DNA of 64,000 bases from Ilyobacter_A sp963668015 (GTDB taxonomy: Bacteria; Fusobacteriota; Fusobacteriia; Fusobacteriales; Fusobacteriaceae), in contig CAXXCR010000023.1 of assembly GCA_963668015.2 (NCBI GenBank), positions 45,386 through 109,385 of the forward strand, read 5' to 3'. The stretch's first letter is position 1. Every line of letters starts with the position of its first letter. Below the pieces are notes generated by a model. It did no database searches, had not been told where the DNA came from, and saw nothing but the letters and a program-made list of their open reading frames with translations. Made by a program: the position numbers and the translations under genes. This document shows, piece after piece, positions 25,368 through 34,494 of the stretch.

Positions 25368-26285
25368 TTATTTTACATATGTAAGCCAGTTCTCATCAAG
25401 AATGAACTCGCCTCTTACAATTTTAAAATAAAGATCTTGGATTTTTTCAGTAACTGGTCCTCTTTCTCCAGCACCGATTTTTATTCCGTCGATAGATGAA
25501 ACAGGTGTAACTTCTGCTGCAGTTCCTGTTAGGAAGATTTCGTCAGAAACGTATAGGAACTCTCTTGGGATATTTTGTTCTTTTACCTCATACCCTAGGT
25601 GATCGGCGATTTTCATAATTGTATCACGTGTGATACCTACAAGTGCAGAAGCTGTAATCGTAGGGGTGTAGATAACCCCGTCTCTGATTGCAAATAGGTT
25701 TTCCCCACTTCCTTCGCTGACATTCCCTTGGTAGTCAAGAGCTATACCTTCATCATAACCATTTTCAAGAGCTTCCATTTTTATAAGTTGTGAGCTAAGG
25801 TAGTTTCCTGAAGCTTTTGCCATTGTAGGCATAGTATCTGGAGCAAGCCTTCTCCAAGAAGACGTCTGAGCTTTTATTCCGTATCTAAGAGCATCCTCTC
25901 CAAGATATGCTCCCCATTCCCATGCAGAGACCATAACGTTTACAGGGCAAGTGAGAGGGTTTACACCAAGCTTTGCATATCCTCTGAATATAAGAGGTCT
26001 GATGTAAGAACCAGTCAGGCTGTTTGCGTTTAAAACCTCTAATATAGCATCCCTAACCTCTTCCTGAGTGAAAGGGACCTCAGTTCTATAAATTTTACAT
26101 GAATCAAAAAGTCTTTGAATGTGCTCATCTAATCTGAAGATAGCTGCTCCGTTTGGAGTTTCATAAGATCTGATCCCTTCGAAGAAACCGCTTCCGTAGT
26201 GTACAACATGCGAAAGAACGTGTATTTTAGCATCATCATGGTCAACTAATTTTCCATCCATCCAAATTTTTTGAGTATTTATCAT
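25368..26285 (-). CDS. ilvE: Branched-chain amino acid aminotransferase
   Basis: PLP fold-type IV aminotransferase, last step for Ile, Val and Leu with glutamate as donor. 305 residues. HVVHYGSGFFEGIRSYET at the N-terminus, RGYAKLGVNPLT, the SGNYLSSQLIKMEALENGYDEGI stretch with the PLP-phosphate contacts, SEGSGENLFAI and the C-terminal FLTGTAAEVTPV distinguish it from D-amino-acid transaminase and aminodeoxychorismate lyase. Divergent from the ilv/leu operon, so both sides of the pathway share a 400-bp control region. Confidence 0.96.
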   Translation of the reverse strand: MINTQKIWMDGKLVDHDDAKIHVLSHVVHYGSGFFEGIRSYETPNGAAIFRLDEHIQRLFDSCKIYRTEVPFTQEEVRDAILEVLNANSLTGSYIRPLIFRGYAKLGVNPLTCPVNVMVSAWEWGAYLGEDALRYGIKAQTSSWRRLAPDTMPTMAKASGNYLSSQLIKMEALENGYDEGIALDYQGNVSEGSGENLFAIRDGVIYTPTITASALVGITRDTIMKIADHLGYEVKEQNIPREFLYVSDEIFLTGTAAEVTPVSSIDGIKIGAGERGPVTEKIQDLYFKIVRGEFILDENWLTYVK

Positions 26286-26686
26286 TTTTTATTCCTCCCT
26301 TTTATACTTTTATATATATAATTATCAAAAATTTTTTATAAATTTATTTGATTTGTTTTGCTATAATAACTGTCTGCGCTGCAGGGTTATTATAGTGGAC
26401 ATAAAACATATTTTCATTATATAATAAGCAGGGTTCCTTGTAAATACACAGTATATTAAAATATTTTTAGGAACCGTATATGCTTATTTAATCATGAGTG
26501 TATATCATTATCTAAACTTATCGTGAGTGATTTTTTAAGAGTTAAATATTTTTATTAATTTCATAGACTATATATTAAAGAAGTTAAAAATGGTTAAATT
26601 CATTATTATATATTTTTAATATTGTAGACTTACTGCAAATATTTTAAATTTTTTTAATTATAAAACAATAAGATGAGGTGAAAGCA
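26286..26686. promoter_or_regulatory. Divergent ilvE/ilvD control region with a perfect hairpin
   Basis: Contains CTATAATAAC (26361-26370) and its exact complement GTTATTATAG (26386-26395) around an inner CTGC/GCAG pair, a 10+4 bp palindrome about 75 bases upstream of the ilvE start and 290 upstream of ilvD. It could be a dimeric-regulator operator or a transcribed structure. The rest is very AT-rich. No T-box core (GGGTGG) and no convincing leader peptide were found. Confidence 0.5.
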
Positions 26687-28345
26687 ATGAGAAGTGACAA
26701 AATGAAAGCAGGAGTAAAGAGAGCTCCACACAGGTCATTACTAAAGGCATTAGGATTAACAAACGAGGAAATTTCAAGACCGATAATAGGTATAGCAGGA
26801 TCATATAATGAAATAATCCCAGGACACATACACCTCAGAACTATTATAGATGCAGTTAAGGCTGGAGTGCGGCTCGCAGGGGGCGTCCCGCTCGAATTTG
26901 GAACAATAGGAGTTTGTGATGGGATCGCAATGAACCATGAGGGAATGAAGTACTCACTGGCTACAAGAGGAATAATTGCTGATTCTGTAGAGGCAACAGT
27001 AAAAGCAACACCTTTTGATGCGCTTGTACTTATACCAAATTGTGATAAAGTGGTACCAGGTATGCTTATGGCGGCGGCAAGGCTTAACATCCCAAGTATA
27101 GTTGTAAGTGGTGGGCCGATGCTTGCGGGTACTTTTATGGATAAAAAGATAGGACTTAGCAACGTTTTTGAATATGTAGGAGAATATGAAAAAGGGAATA
27201 TGTCGGCAGAAGAGCTTGCTTGCGTAGAAGACAGTGCCTGTCCTACTTGCGGATCATGTTCTGGTATGTACACGGCTAATACAATGAACTGTCTTACAGA
27301 GACAATGGGGATGGCTCTTCCAGGAAACGGAACTATACCGGCAGTTTTCTCTGAAAGGGTAAGGCTTGCAAAAGAAACTGGTATGCAGGTTATGAAACTT
27401 ATAGAAGCAGATCTTAAACCAAGAGATATAATGACTAGGGAAGCATTATTAAATGCTGTTGCGGTAGATATGGCACTTGGAGGTTCTACAAATACTTCAT
27501 TACACCTGCCTGCGATTGCACATAGTGCTGGTGTGGAACTTACGCTAGAGGACTTCGAAGATTACAGTCAAAAAGTACCTCAAATATCAAAGTTATCACC
27601 GTCAGGTAAATATTTTATTGAAGATTTAAATGCTGCCGGTGGAATAACTGCTGTTTTAAATAGATTAGATGAAAAAGGTCTGCTTTTCGATACAAAATCT
27701 GTTACTCTTAGCACTATGAAAGAGTTAGCTGCTAAAGGGAAAGTAGTAGATACTGATGTAATCAGAACTTTTGACAACCCTGTATACAGCACAGGTGGAT
27801 TGGCAGTACTAAAAGGAAACATTGCACGTAATGGATGTATAGTAAAAGAGGGTGCAGTTTCTCCAAAAATGATGAAGCACACAGGACCTGCCAGAGTATT
27901 TGAGTCCGAAGAGGATACAATAGAAGCTATATTAGCTGGAAAAATTAAAAAAGGCGATGTAATTGTAATAAAATATGAAGGACCTAAGGGTGGCCCTGGT
28001 ATGAGGGAGATGCTTGCACCAACTGCAACAATAGCAGGTATGGGATTAGACGAAGATGTAGCACTTATAACAGACGGAAGATTTTCTGGAGCTACTAGAG
28101 GAGCATCGATAGGACACGTATCACCTGAGGCTGCAAACGGAGGAGAAATAGCAGTTGTAAGAGAAGGTGATATCATAGAGATAGATATTCCAAATAGAAG
28201 CATAAACGTCAAATTAAGTGATGAAGAGATAGAAAAAAGAAAAGAAGAACTTCCTGAATTTGAACCAAAAGTAAAAGAAGGATACCTAGTCAAGTATGCA
28301 AAATTTGTTAGCTCAGCAGACAAGGGAGCTATCGAAGAGTTATAG
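26687..28345 (+). CDS. ilvD: Dihydroxy-acid dehydratase
   Basis: Fe-S dehydratase for the third common step of Ile and Val synthesis. About 552 residues. Cluster ligands appear in PNCDKVVPG and ACPTCGSCSGMYTANTMNC, with NGTIPA and the C-terminal GPKGGPGMREM and TDGRFSGATRGASIGHVSPEA. I choose ATG 26687, with GAGGTG seven bases upstream; the GTG at 26678 overlaps that ribosome site. First gene of the long ilv-leu operon. Confidence 0.97.
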   Translation: MRSDKMKAGVKRAPHRSLLKALGLTNEEISRPIIGIAGSYNEIIPGHIHLRTIIDAVKAGVRLAGGVPLEFGTIGVCDGIAMNHEGMKYSLATRGIIADSVEATVKATPFDALVLIPNCDKVVPGMLMAAARLNIPSIVVSGGPMLAGTFMDKKIGLSNVFEYVGEYEKGNMSAEELACVEDSACPTCGSCSGMYTANTMNCLTETMGMALPGNGTIPAVFSERVRLAKETGMQVMKLIEADLKPRDIMTREALLNAVAVDMALGGSTNTSLHLPAIAHSAGVELTLEDFEDYSQKVPQISKLSPSGKYFIEDLNAAGGITAVLNRLDEKGLLFDTKSVTLSTMKELAAKGKVVDTDVIRTFDNPVYSTGGLAVLKGNIARNGCIVKEGAVSPKMMKHTGPARVFESEEDTIEAILAGKIKKGDVIVIKYEGPKGGPGMREMLAPTATIAGMGLDEDVALITDGRFSGATRGASIGHVSPEAANGGEIAVVREGDIIEIDIPNRSINVKLSDEEIEKRKEELPEFEPKVKEGYLVKYAKFVSSADKGAIEEL

Positions 28346-28357
28346 AAGGGAGTTTTA

Positions 28358-29560
28358 ATGTTAGAACTGAAGAAGTTTAAAGATGCTAGAAAGAGGTTAG
28401 TAGGAGTTGTAAGAAAAACGGAATTAATGAAGAGCAGTATTTTCAGCGAGGAGTGTGGAAATACTGTATATTTGAAACCTGAAAACCTCCAGGAAACAGG
28501 AGCCTTTAAAATAAGAGGAGCGTATAATAAAGTCTCTCAGTTAAGTGACGAGCAAAAGAAGAGGGGACTTATAGCATCTTCTGCCGGAAACCATGCACAA
28601 GGTGTTGCTTATGCAGCACAAAAGCTTGGAGTAAAGGCAACTATTGTTATGCCAAAGCCTACACCACTTATAAAAGTGGAGGCAACAAAAAAATATGGAG
28701 CTAATGTCGTCTTGGCAGGGGAAGTTTATGACGAAGCTTACAGGGAAGCTAGAAGACTGCAAGAAGAAAATGGATATGAGTTTGTGCATCCTTTTGATGA
28801 CGAAGATGTCATTGTGGGACAGGGAACCATTGCTTTAGAAATATTGGAAGAACTACCTGAAGCTGACATAATAATGGTTCCAGTCGGCGGCGGCGGATTA
28901 GTGGCAGGAATAGCTGCATGTGCAAAAAAAATTAACCCAAACATAAAAGTAGTAGGAGTTGAGCCGGAAGAGGCGTCGTGTCTAAAGTTGGCAATAGAGA
29001 GCGGAGGACTTGTGGAGCTTGAAAAAGTCCATACAATCGCCGATGGCGCAGCTGTAAAAATTGCCGGAGAGAAACCTTATGAAATAGCAAGGGAGTATAT
29101 TGATGAAATTGTAACAGTATCTGATTATGAATTGATGGATTCATTTCTGGTACTCTTGGAAAGGCATAAAATGGTAGCTGAAAATGCTGGGATATTGCCA
29201 CTTGCAGGACTGAAGAAAATAAAAGAAAAAGGTAAAAAAGTGGTGTGTATCGTGAGCGGCGGGAATATAGATGTTCTTACAATTTCTTCCATGATAACAA
29301 AAGGACTTGTGGCAAGGGGGAGAATATTTAGATTTTCAGTTGATTTGACTGATAAACCAGGACAATTATTAAAAGTCTCTGAGATACTGGCAAAAGAAAA
29401 TGCCAACGTAGTCAAATTAGATCATAATCAGTTTATAAATCTGGATAGATTTACGCAGGTTCAACTGGATGTCACAGTTGAAACAAACGGTGAAAAACAT
29501 ATTAGGGAGATTATAGCTGCTTTTCACAAAGAAGGGTATGAAATTAGGAGAAACTATTAA
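28358..29560 (+). CDS. ilvA: Threonine ammonia-lyase (short form with ACT domain)
   Basis: Makes 2-oxobutyrate from threonine for isoleucine. 400 residues: a PLP fold-II catalytic part with K51 in ETGAFKIRGAYNK, SAGNHAQG and the phosphate loop PVGGGGLVAG, then from about residue 325 a single ACT domain (FSVDLTDKPGQLLKVSEILA). This is the shorter clostridial/TdcB-like architecture, not the 514-residue two-ACT IlvA of E. coli, so its allosteric response may differ. Placement inside the ilv operon argues for a biosynthetic rather than catabolic role. Confidence 0.93.
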   Translation: MLELKKFKDARKRLVGVVRKTELMKSSIFSEECGNTVYLKPENLQETGAFKIRGAYNKVSQLSDEQKKRGLIASSAGNHAQGVAYAAQKLGVKATIVMPKPTPLIKVEATKKYGANVVLAGEVYDEAYREARRLQEENGYEFVHPFDDEDVIVGQGTIALEILEELPEADIIMVPVGGGGLVAGIAACAKKINPNIKVVGVEPEEASCLKLAIESGGLVELEKVHTIADGAAVKIAGEKPYEIAREYIDEIVTVSDYELMDSFLVLLERHKMVAENAGILPLAGLKKIKEKGKKVVCIVSGGNIDVLTISSMITKGLVARGRIFRFSVDLTDKPGQLLKVSEILAKENANVVKLDHNQFINLDRFTQVQLDVTVETNGEKHIREIIAAFHKEGYEIRRNY

Positions 29561-29599
29561 CCTCCCATTTTTGTAGAATGGAGTTAGGAGGAAGTATTT

Positions 29600-31300
29600 A
29601 TGAATACAATAAATGGAGCCAGAGTTTTACTGGAAACATTGAAAAGAGAGGGAGTTACAGATATATTTGGTTATCCTGGTGGAAAGGTAATACCAATATA
29701 CAATGAACTTTATGACTTTAAAGGGGTACACCATATACTTACAAGACATGAGCAGGGAGCATCTCACGCAGCAGATGGATATGCCAGAGTAACTGGGAAA
29801 GTAGGTGTATGTCTTGCGACTTCTGGTCCAGGTGCGACAAACCTGATTACAGGGATTATGACAGCATATATGGACTCTGTTCCAATGGTTGCCATAACAG
29901 GACAGGTCGCTACAAATATGATAGGAAAAGATGCGTTTCAGGAATCGGATATAACAGGTATAACAATGCCGGTAACAAAGCACAACTATCTGGTTAAAGA
30001 CTTAAGGGATATACCTAGAATAGTAAAAGAAGCTTTTTATATAGCAAAAACAGGAAGACCGGGACCTGTGCTTATAGATATCCCGTCAGATATACAGATG
30101 CAAAAAATGGACTTCAATGAATTTGACAGACTATATAAACAGCCTTTAAAGCTTGAGAGCTACTCGCCAAACTACGAGGGGCATCCAAAGCAGATTAAAA
30201 TGGCTGCTAAGCTTATAAACTCAGCAAAAAGGCCGTTGATACTTGCGGGTGCAGGTGTAATCAAGTCAGGGGCATCCAAAGAACTTATTGATTTTATAGA
30301 GAAAGCAGATATTCCTACTGCAATGACACTGTTAGGTTTGGGATCAATTCCTTCAACTCACGAACTGTCTTTAGGAATGCTTGGAATGCACGGGACAGTT
30401 GCTTCAAACTATGCAGTTTACGAAGCAGATCTTTTAATCGCTATTGGAATGAGATTTGACGATAGGGTTACAGGGAAACTGGAAGAATTTGCACCAGACT
30501 CAAAAATAATTCATATAGATATAGATCCAGCAGAAATAGGAAAGAACAAAAAACCTGACGTACCTATAGTTGGAGACATAAAAAATGTACTATCAAAACT
30601 GATCGAGAAAGTAAAGGAAAGGGAAAAAGATGAGTGGTTTGAACAGGTGACGGAGTGGAAAAACGAGTATCCTATGACCTATGAAAAATCGGAAACTGAG
30701 ATAAAACCTCAACAGGTTATAGAGAAAATCAGTGAGATCACAGGTGGAAACGCAATCATAGTAACTGATGTGGGGCAACATCAAATGTGGACTGCACAGT
30801 ACTATAACTTCAATAAACCGGAAGCATTCTGCAGCTCTGGAGGAGCGGGGACTATGGGTTATGGTCTGCCGGCAGCACTTGGTGCAAAGGTAGGGAAACC
30901 TGATGAAACAGTAATTGCGGTTGTAGGAGACGGTGGAGTACAGATGACAGCACAAGAACTTATGACGCTTGCACACTTTAATATACCTGTAAAAGTTGTT
31001 ATACTAAACAACTCATACCTTGGAATGGTTAGACAGTGGCAGGAACTGTTCTTTGACAACAGATACTCATCTGTAGACTTAGAAATAAGTCCTGATTTCG
31101 TAAAACTTGCTGAAGCATACCAGTTAAAAGGTGTCAGAATCGAAAAACCTGAAGATCTGGACAGAGTTTTAAGAGAAAATCTGAATAGCAATGAGCCTGT
31201 TCTGTTTGACATAAAAGTATCTAAAGAGGAAAACGTACTTCCTATGGTTCCTTTAGGGAAGGCTGCCCACGTAATGATAGGTAAGAAGGGGGAATTATAA
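29600..31300 (+). CDS. ilvB: Acetolactate synthase, large subunit
   Basis: TPP- and FAD-dependent enzyme for acetolactate or acetohydroxybutyrate. 566 residues, the anabolic form. N-terminal GYPGGKVIPIYNELY with HILTRHEQGASHAADGYAR (TPP glutamate), central RFDDRVTG, and the TPP/Mg site VGDGGVQMTAQEL...NNSYLGMVRQWQELFF. GGAGG before ATG 29600. Its stop overlaps the ilvN start (TAATG), so the subunits are translationally coupled. Confidence 0.97.
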   Translation: MNTINGARVLLETLKREGVTDIFGYPGGKVIPIYNELYDFKGVHHILTRHEQGASHAADGYARVTGKVGVCLATSGPGATNLITGIMTAYMDSVPMVAITGQVATNMIGKDAFQESDITGITMPVTKHNYLVKDLRDIPRIVKEAFYIAKTGRPGPVLIDIPSDIQMQKMDFNEFDRLYKQPLKLESYSPNYEGHPKQIKMAAKLINSAKRPLILAGAGVIKSGASKELIDFIEKADIPTAMTLLGLGSIPSTHELSLGMLGMHGTVASNYAVYEADLLIAIGMRFDDRVTGKLEEFAPDSKIIHIDIDPAEIGKNKKPDVPIVGDIKNVLSKLIEKVKEREKDEWFEQVTEWKNEYPMTYEKSETEIKPQQVIEKISEITGGNAIIVTDVGQHQMWTAQYYNFNKPEAFCSSGGAGTMGYGLPAALGAKVGKPDETVIAVVGDGGVQMTAQELMTLAHFNIPVKVVILNNSYLGMVRQWQELFFDNRYSSVDLEISPDFVKLAEAYQLKGVRIEKPEDLDRVLRENLNSNEPVLFDIKVSKEENVLPMVPLGKAAHVMIGKKGEL

Positions 31301-31788
31301 TGAGACATATTATTTCAATAATAGTTGAAAACAAACCCGGTGTTCTTACCAGGATTTCAGGACTTTTCAGCAGGAGAGGTTTTAACATTGAGAGCCTTTC
31401 TGTTGGAGTTACTGAAAATCCGAAACACTCGAGGATGACAATAATTGTAGAGGGGGACCAGGATGTCTTAGAGCAAATCCAAAAACAACTCTACAAACTG
31501 GTGGACACGTTAAAAGTAATTGATCTTCCGCCTGAAACATCTGTCGGAAGAGAGTTGATAATGGTGAAAGTAAACGCAGATAAAAGCGTAAGATCTGAAG
31601 TTATTCAGATAACAGATATATATAGAGGTAGAATTGTCGATGTAGGCGAAAACGTTTTAACTGTCGAGCTGACAGGTGAAGATGGGAAGCTAAATGCATT
31701 CATCAATATGATGTCTAAGTTCGGGATAAAAGAATTGGTTAGAACAGGTAAAGTAGCCCTACACAGAGGAAGCAAAACAGTTATTTAA
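31300..31788 (+). CDS. ilvN: Acetolactate synthase, small regulatory subunit
   Basis: 162 residues: an N-terminal ACT domain (IISIIVENKPGVLTRISGLFSRRGFNIESLSVG), the part that binds valine in homologues, and a C-terminal ALS_ss domain (RELIMVKV, VDVGENVLTVELTG, LVRTGKVALHRG). It activates IlvB and confers feedback inhibition. Could equally be named ilvH by length; naming is a convention. Confidence 0.95.
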   Translation: MRHIISIIVENKPGVLTRISGLFSRRGFNIESLSVGVTENPKHSRMTIIVEGDQDVLEQIQKQLYKLVDTLKVIDLPPETSVGRELIMVKVNADKSVRSEVIQITDIYRGRIVDVGENVLTVELTGEDGKLNAFINMMSKFGIKELVRTGKVALHRGSKTVI

Positions 31789-31830
31789 CTGAGAATTAAA
31801 AATTAATTTTAGAATGGGAGATAATTTAGA

Positions 31831-32823
31831 ATGGCAAAAATATATTACGAGAAGGATTGTAACTTCGATCTTTTAAAAGGGAAAAAAATAGCTGTAATCG
31901 GATACGGTAGCCAAGGGCACGCACACTCTTTAAACCTAAAAGACAGTGGAGCAGACGTAACAGTAGGTCTTAGAAAAGGAAGCAAGTCTTGGGCAGTAGC
32001 AGAAGAAGCAGGATTAAAAGTTGCAACAGTAGCAGAAGCATCAACAGGAGCGGATATAGTAATGATCCTTACTCCAGATGAAGTGCAAGCATCTGTATAC
32101 AAAAATGAGATCGCACCAAACCTAAAAGAGGGAGCTTACCTAGGATTCGGACACGGATTCAACATCCACTACGGACAAATCGTACCTAGAGAAGACGTAA
32201 ACGTGTTCATGACAGCACCAAAAGGTCCAGGACACATGGTAAGAAGAACATATACAGAGGGAAGCGGAGTGCCTTGTCTAATAGCAATCCACCAAGACCC
32301 TGCAGGAGATACAAAAGAGATCGCGCTAGCATGGGCGTACGGAGTAGGTGGAGCTAGATCAGGAATTCTAGAAACAACGTTCCCACAAGAAACAGAAACA
32401 GACTTATTCGGAGAACAAGCAGTACTTTGTGGAGGGGTAACAGAGTTAATGATCGCAGGATTCGAAACTCTAGTAGAAGCAGGATATGATCCAACAAACG
32501 CATACTTTGAGTGTGTACACGAAATGAAATTAATAGTAGACCTAATATATGAAAAAGGATTCCAAGCGATGAGAGACTCAATCTCAAACACAGCTGAGTA
32601 CGGAGACTACATCACAGGACCAAAAGTAATAACAGATGAATCAAGACAAGCGATGAAAGAAGTTCTAAAAGACATCCAAGAAGGAAAATTCGCAAGAGAC
32701 TTCATCTTAGAGACTCAAGCAGGAATGCCATTTATGCATGCAAAGAGAACAAGAGGAACAGCACATCAAATAGAAAAAGTAGGAAACGAACTAAGATCTA
32801 TGATGTCTTGGATCAAAAAATAG
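31831..32823 (+). CDS. ilvC: Ketol-acid reductoisomerase, copy 1
   Basis: Class I KARI, 330 residues: isomerises and reduces acetolactate with NADPH. GYGSQGHAHSLNLKDSG is the Rossmann loop, followed by GLRKGSKSW for the cofactor phosphate; the catalytic Lys and acidic Mg ligands fall in PKGPGHMVRR and in DLFGEQAVLCGG, with the EyGdy knot region after. Codon choice (many TTC, AAC, CTA, AGA) differs from neighbouring genes and looks optimised for high expression. Beyond the first few codons it is the same base for base, wherever I compared it, as the second ilvC at 39169-40161. Confidence 0.97.
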   Translation: MAKIYYEKDCNFDLLKGKKIAVIGYGSQGHAHSLNLKDSGADVTVGLRKGSKSWAVAEEAGLKVATVAEASTGADIVMILTPDEVQASVYKNEIAPNLKEGAYLGFGHGFNIHYGQIVPREDVNVFMTAPKGPGHMVRRTYTEGSGVPCLIAIHQDPAGDTKEIALAWAYGVGGARSGILETTFPQETETDLFGEQAVLCGGVTELMIAGFETLVEAGYDPTNAYFECVHEMKLIVDLIYEKGFQAMRDSISNTAEYGDYITGPKVITDESRQAMKEVLKDIQEGKFARDFILETQAGMPFMHAKRTRGTAHQIEKVGNELRSMMSWIKK

Positions 32824-32861
32824 TAGATATTTAGAAAGCAGATAAGCTAGGAGGACTAATT

Positions 32862-34379
32862 ATGTCAAGAAGGATAAAGATATTTGACACGACATTAAGA
32901 GACGGTGAACAAGCACCGGGAATAAATTTGAACATAAAAGAAAAAATAATGATAGCAAAGCAGTTGGAAGCTTTGGGAGTAGACGTAATAGAAGCAGGGT
33001 TTGCAATATCGTCAAACAACGACTATGAAGCTGTAAAGGCTATAGCAAAAGAGATAAAAACATCTTCAGTAGCCAGCCTTTGTAGATCTAAAAAGATGGA
33101 TATTGACCGTGCCTGGGATGCTCTTAAGTATGCTGCAAAACCAAGACTGCATGTCTTCATAGCTACTTCTGAGGTACACATGAAGTATAAGCTTGAAATG
33201 ACAAAAGAAGAGGTAATGCGTGACGCAGTAGAGATGGTTGCATACGCTAGTTCACTTTGTGACGATGTAGAGTTCTCAGCAGAGGACGGCTACAGAAGTG
33301 ACCCTGAGTTCCTTTGCGAACTTTTCGAAAAAGTAATAGAAGCTGGTGCAAAAACAATAAACATCCCGGATACAGTAGGGTACGCACTTCCAAATGAATA
33401 TGCAGATTTTATATCTTATATAATAAAAAATACAAAGGGTATGGACAAAATAGATGTCAGCGTACACTGTCACAATGACTTAGGACTTGCAGTTGCAAAC
33501 AGTTTAGCAGGTGTAGGGGCAGGTGCAACTCAAATAGAGTGCGCAATAAACGGCTTGGGAGAAAGAGCAGGAAACGCAGCTTTAGAAGAACTTGTTATGG
33601 CTGTTAGAACCAAGCAGAGTTCATTAGATTTTACAACTGGAGTAAATACAGAACACATCTATAGAACAAGTAAACTTGTGAGCTCGCTTACAGGGGTAGC
33701 TGTTCAACCAAACAAAGCCATAGTTGGAGCAAATGCATTTGCACATGAATCTGGAATCCATCAGGCGGGAGTACTTAAAGAAAAAAGTACTTACGAGATA
33801 ATGACACCTGAGTCAATTGGTTTAATCCAAGAGACAAATCTAGTACTAGGAAAACACTCAGGAAAACATGCATTTGAATCACACTTAAAAGATATGGGGA
33901 TAGTTTTGGAAAAAGAAGAGCTTATGGAAGCTTTCAACAAATTCAAAGAACTTACAGACAAGAAGAAAACTATTACCAATAAGGATATAGAAGCTATTGT
34001 CAATGCAAAAACATATTTTGAAGAATTATACAAACTAGCATCTTTCCAAATAAATTCAGGAAACAAAATGCTTTGTACAGCAGCTGTACAGATGGAAAAA
34101 GGTGACGGTGAGTTTATCACAGAAGTTGCAGTTGGAGATGGGTCTATAGACGCAGCTTTCAAAGCTGTTGAAAGAGCTATAGGAATGAAAATAAAACTAA
34201 GAGACTACGCAATAAAGTCTGTAACAGACGGCAAAGATGCTCTTGGTGAGGTGACTGTAAAAATAGAAAATAAAGACGAAAGACTTATAGTTGGAAAAGC
34301 TATCGATGAAGACGTTATGGAAGCAAGTATTAAAGCATATATCAGTGCTATAAATAAAATGCTTGATGAAGAAAAATAA
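32862..34379 (+). CDS. leuA: 2-isopropylmalate synthase
   Basis: Claisen condensation of 2-oxoisovalerate and acetyl-CoA, first step to leucine. 505 residues: catalytic barrel with IFDTTLRDGEQAPGI, metal ligands in VHCHNDLGLAVANS, and NGLGERAGN; then NAFAHESGIHQAG and a C-terminal regulatory (LeuA dimer) domain from about residue 390, the leucine-feedback part. The R in TTLRDGEQ and the H/N motifs separate it from the paralogue cimA downstream. Ribosome site TAGGAGGA. Confidence 0.95.
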   Translation: MSRRIKIFDTTLRDGEQAPGINLNIKEKIMIAKQLEALGVDVIEAGFAISSNNDYEAVKAIAKEIKTSSVASLCRSKKMDIDRAWDALKYAAKPRLHVFIATSEVHMKYKLEMTKEEVMRDAVEMVAYASSLCDDVEFSAEDGYRSDPEFLCELFEKVIEAGAKTINIPDTVGYALPNEYADFISYIIKNTKGMDKIDVSVHCHNDLGLAVANSLAGVGAGATQIECAINGLGERAGNAALEELVMAVRTKQSSLDFTTGVNTEHIYRTSKLVSSLTGVAVQPNKAIVGANAFAHESGIHQAGVLKEKSTYEIMTPESIGLIQETNLVLGKHSGKHAFESHLKDMGIVLEKEELMEAFNKFKELTDKKKTITNKDIEAIVNAKTYFEELYKLASFQINSGNKMLCTAAVQMEKGDGEFITEVAVGDGSIDAAFKAVERAIGMKIKLRDYAIKSVTDGKDALGEVTVKIENKDERLIVGKAIDEDVMEASIKAYISAINKMLDEEK

Positions 34380-34385
34380 GTTCTT

Positions 34386-34423
34386 AAAAATTAGGTTTTG
34401 GCCTAGGCCTAAACCTAATTTTT
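34386..34423. terminator. Long symmetric hairpin between leuA and cimA
   Basis: AAAAATTAGGTTT (34386-34398) pairs with AAACCTAATTTTT (34411-34423), with an inner GGCC/GGCC pair. The 3' arm ends in T5, so it can act as a partial terminator or processing site within the operon and could set different levels for the two halves. Confidence 0.6.
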
Positions 34424-34494
34424 AAACTGTAAATTACAGCAAATATGGGAGAACAGGCTTACTCTAAAAAACTTATGTTAGGAGAAAAAAAGCT

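Noticed and set aside
26590..26619. Possible leader peptide with one Val and three Ile codons upstream of ilvD
   Set aside because: Nine codons only, no ribosome site, and no terminator or alternative hairpin between it and ilvD; the codons are expected by chance in such AT-rich DNA.
26286..26686. T-box element for the ilv operon
   Set aside because: The conserved GGGTGG core and specifier-loop features are not visible on either strand.
31845..32591. Minus-strand ORFs inside ilvC, present identically in both copies
   Set aside because: They exist only because the sense gene is duplicated; no ribosome sites and no recognisable product.
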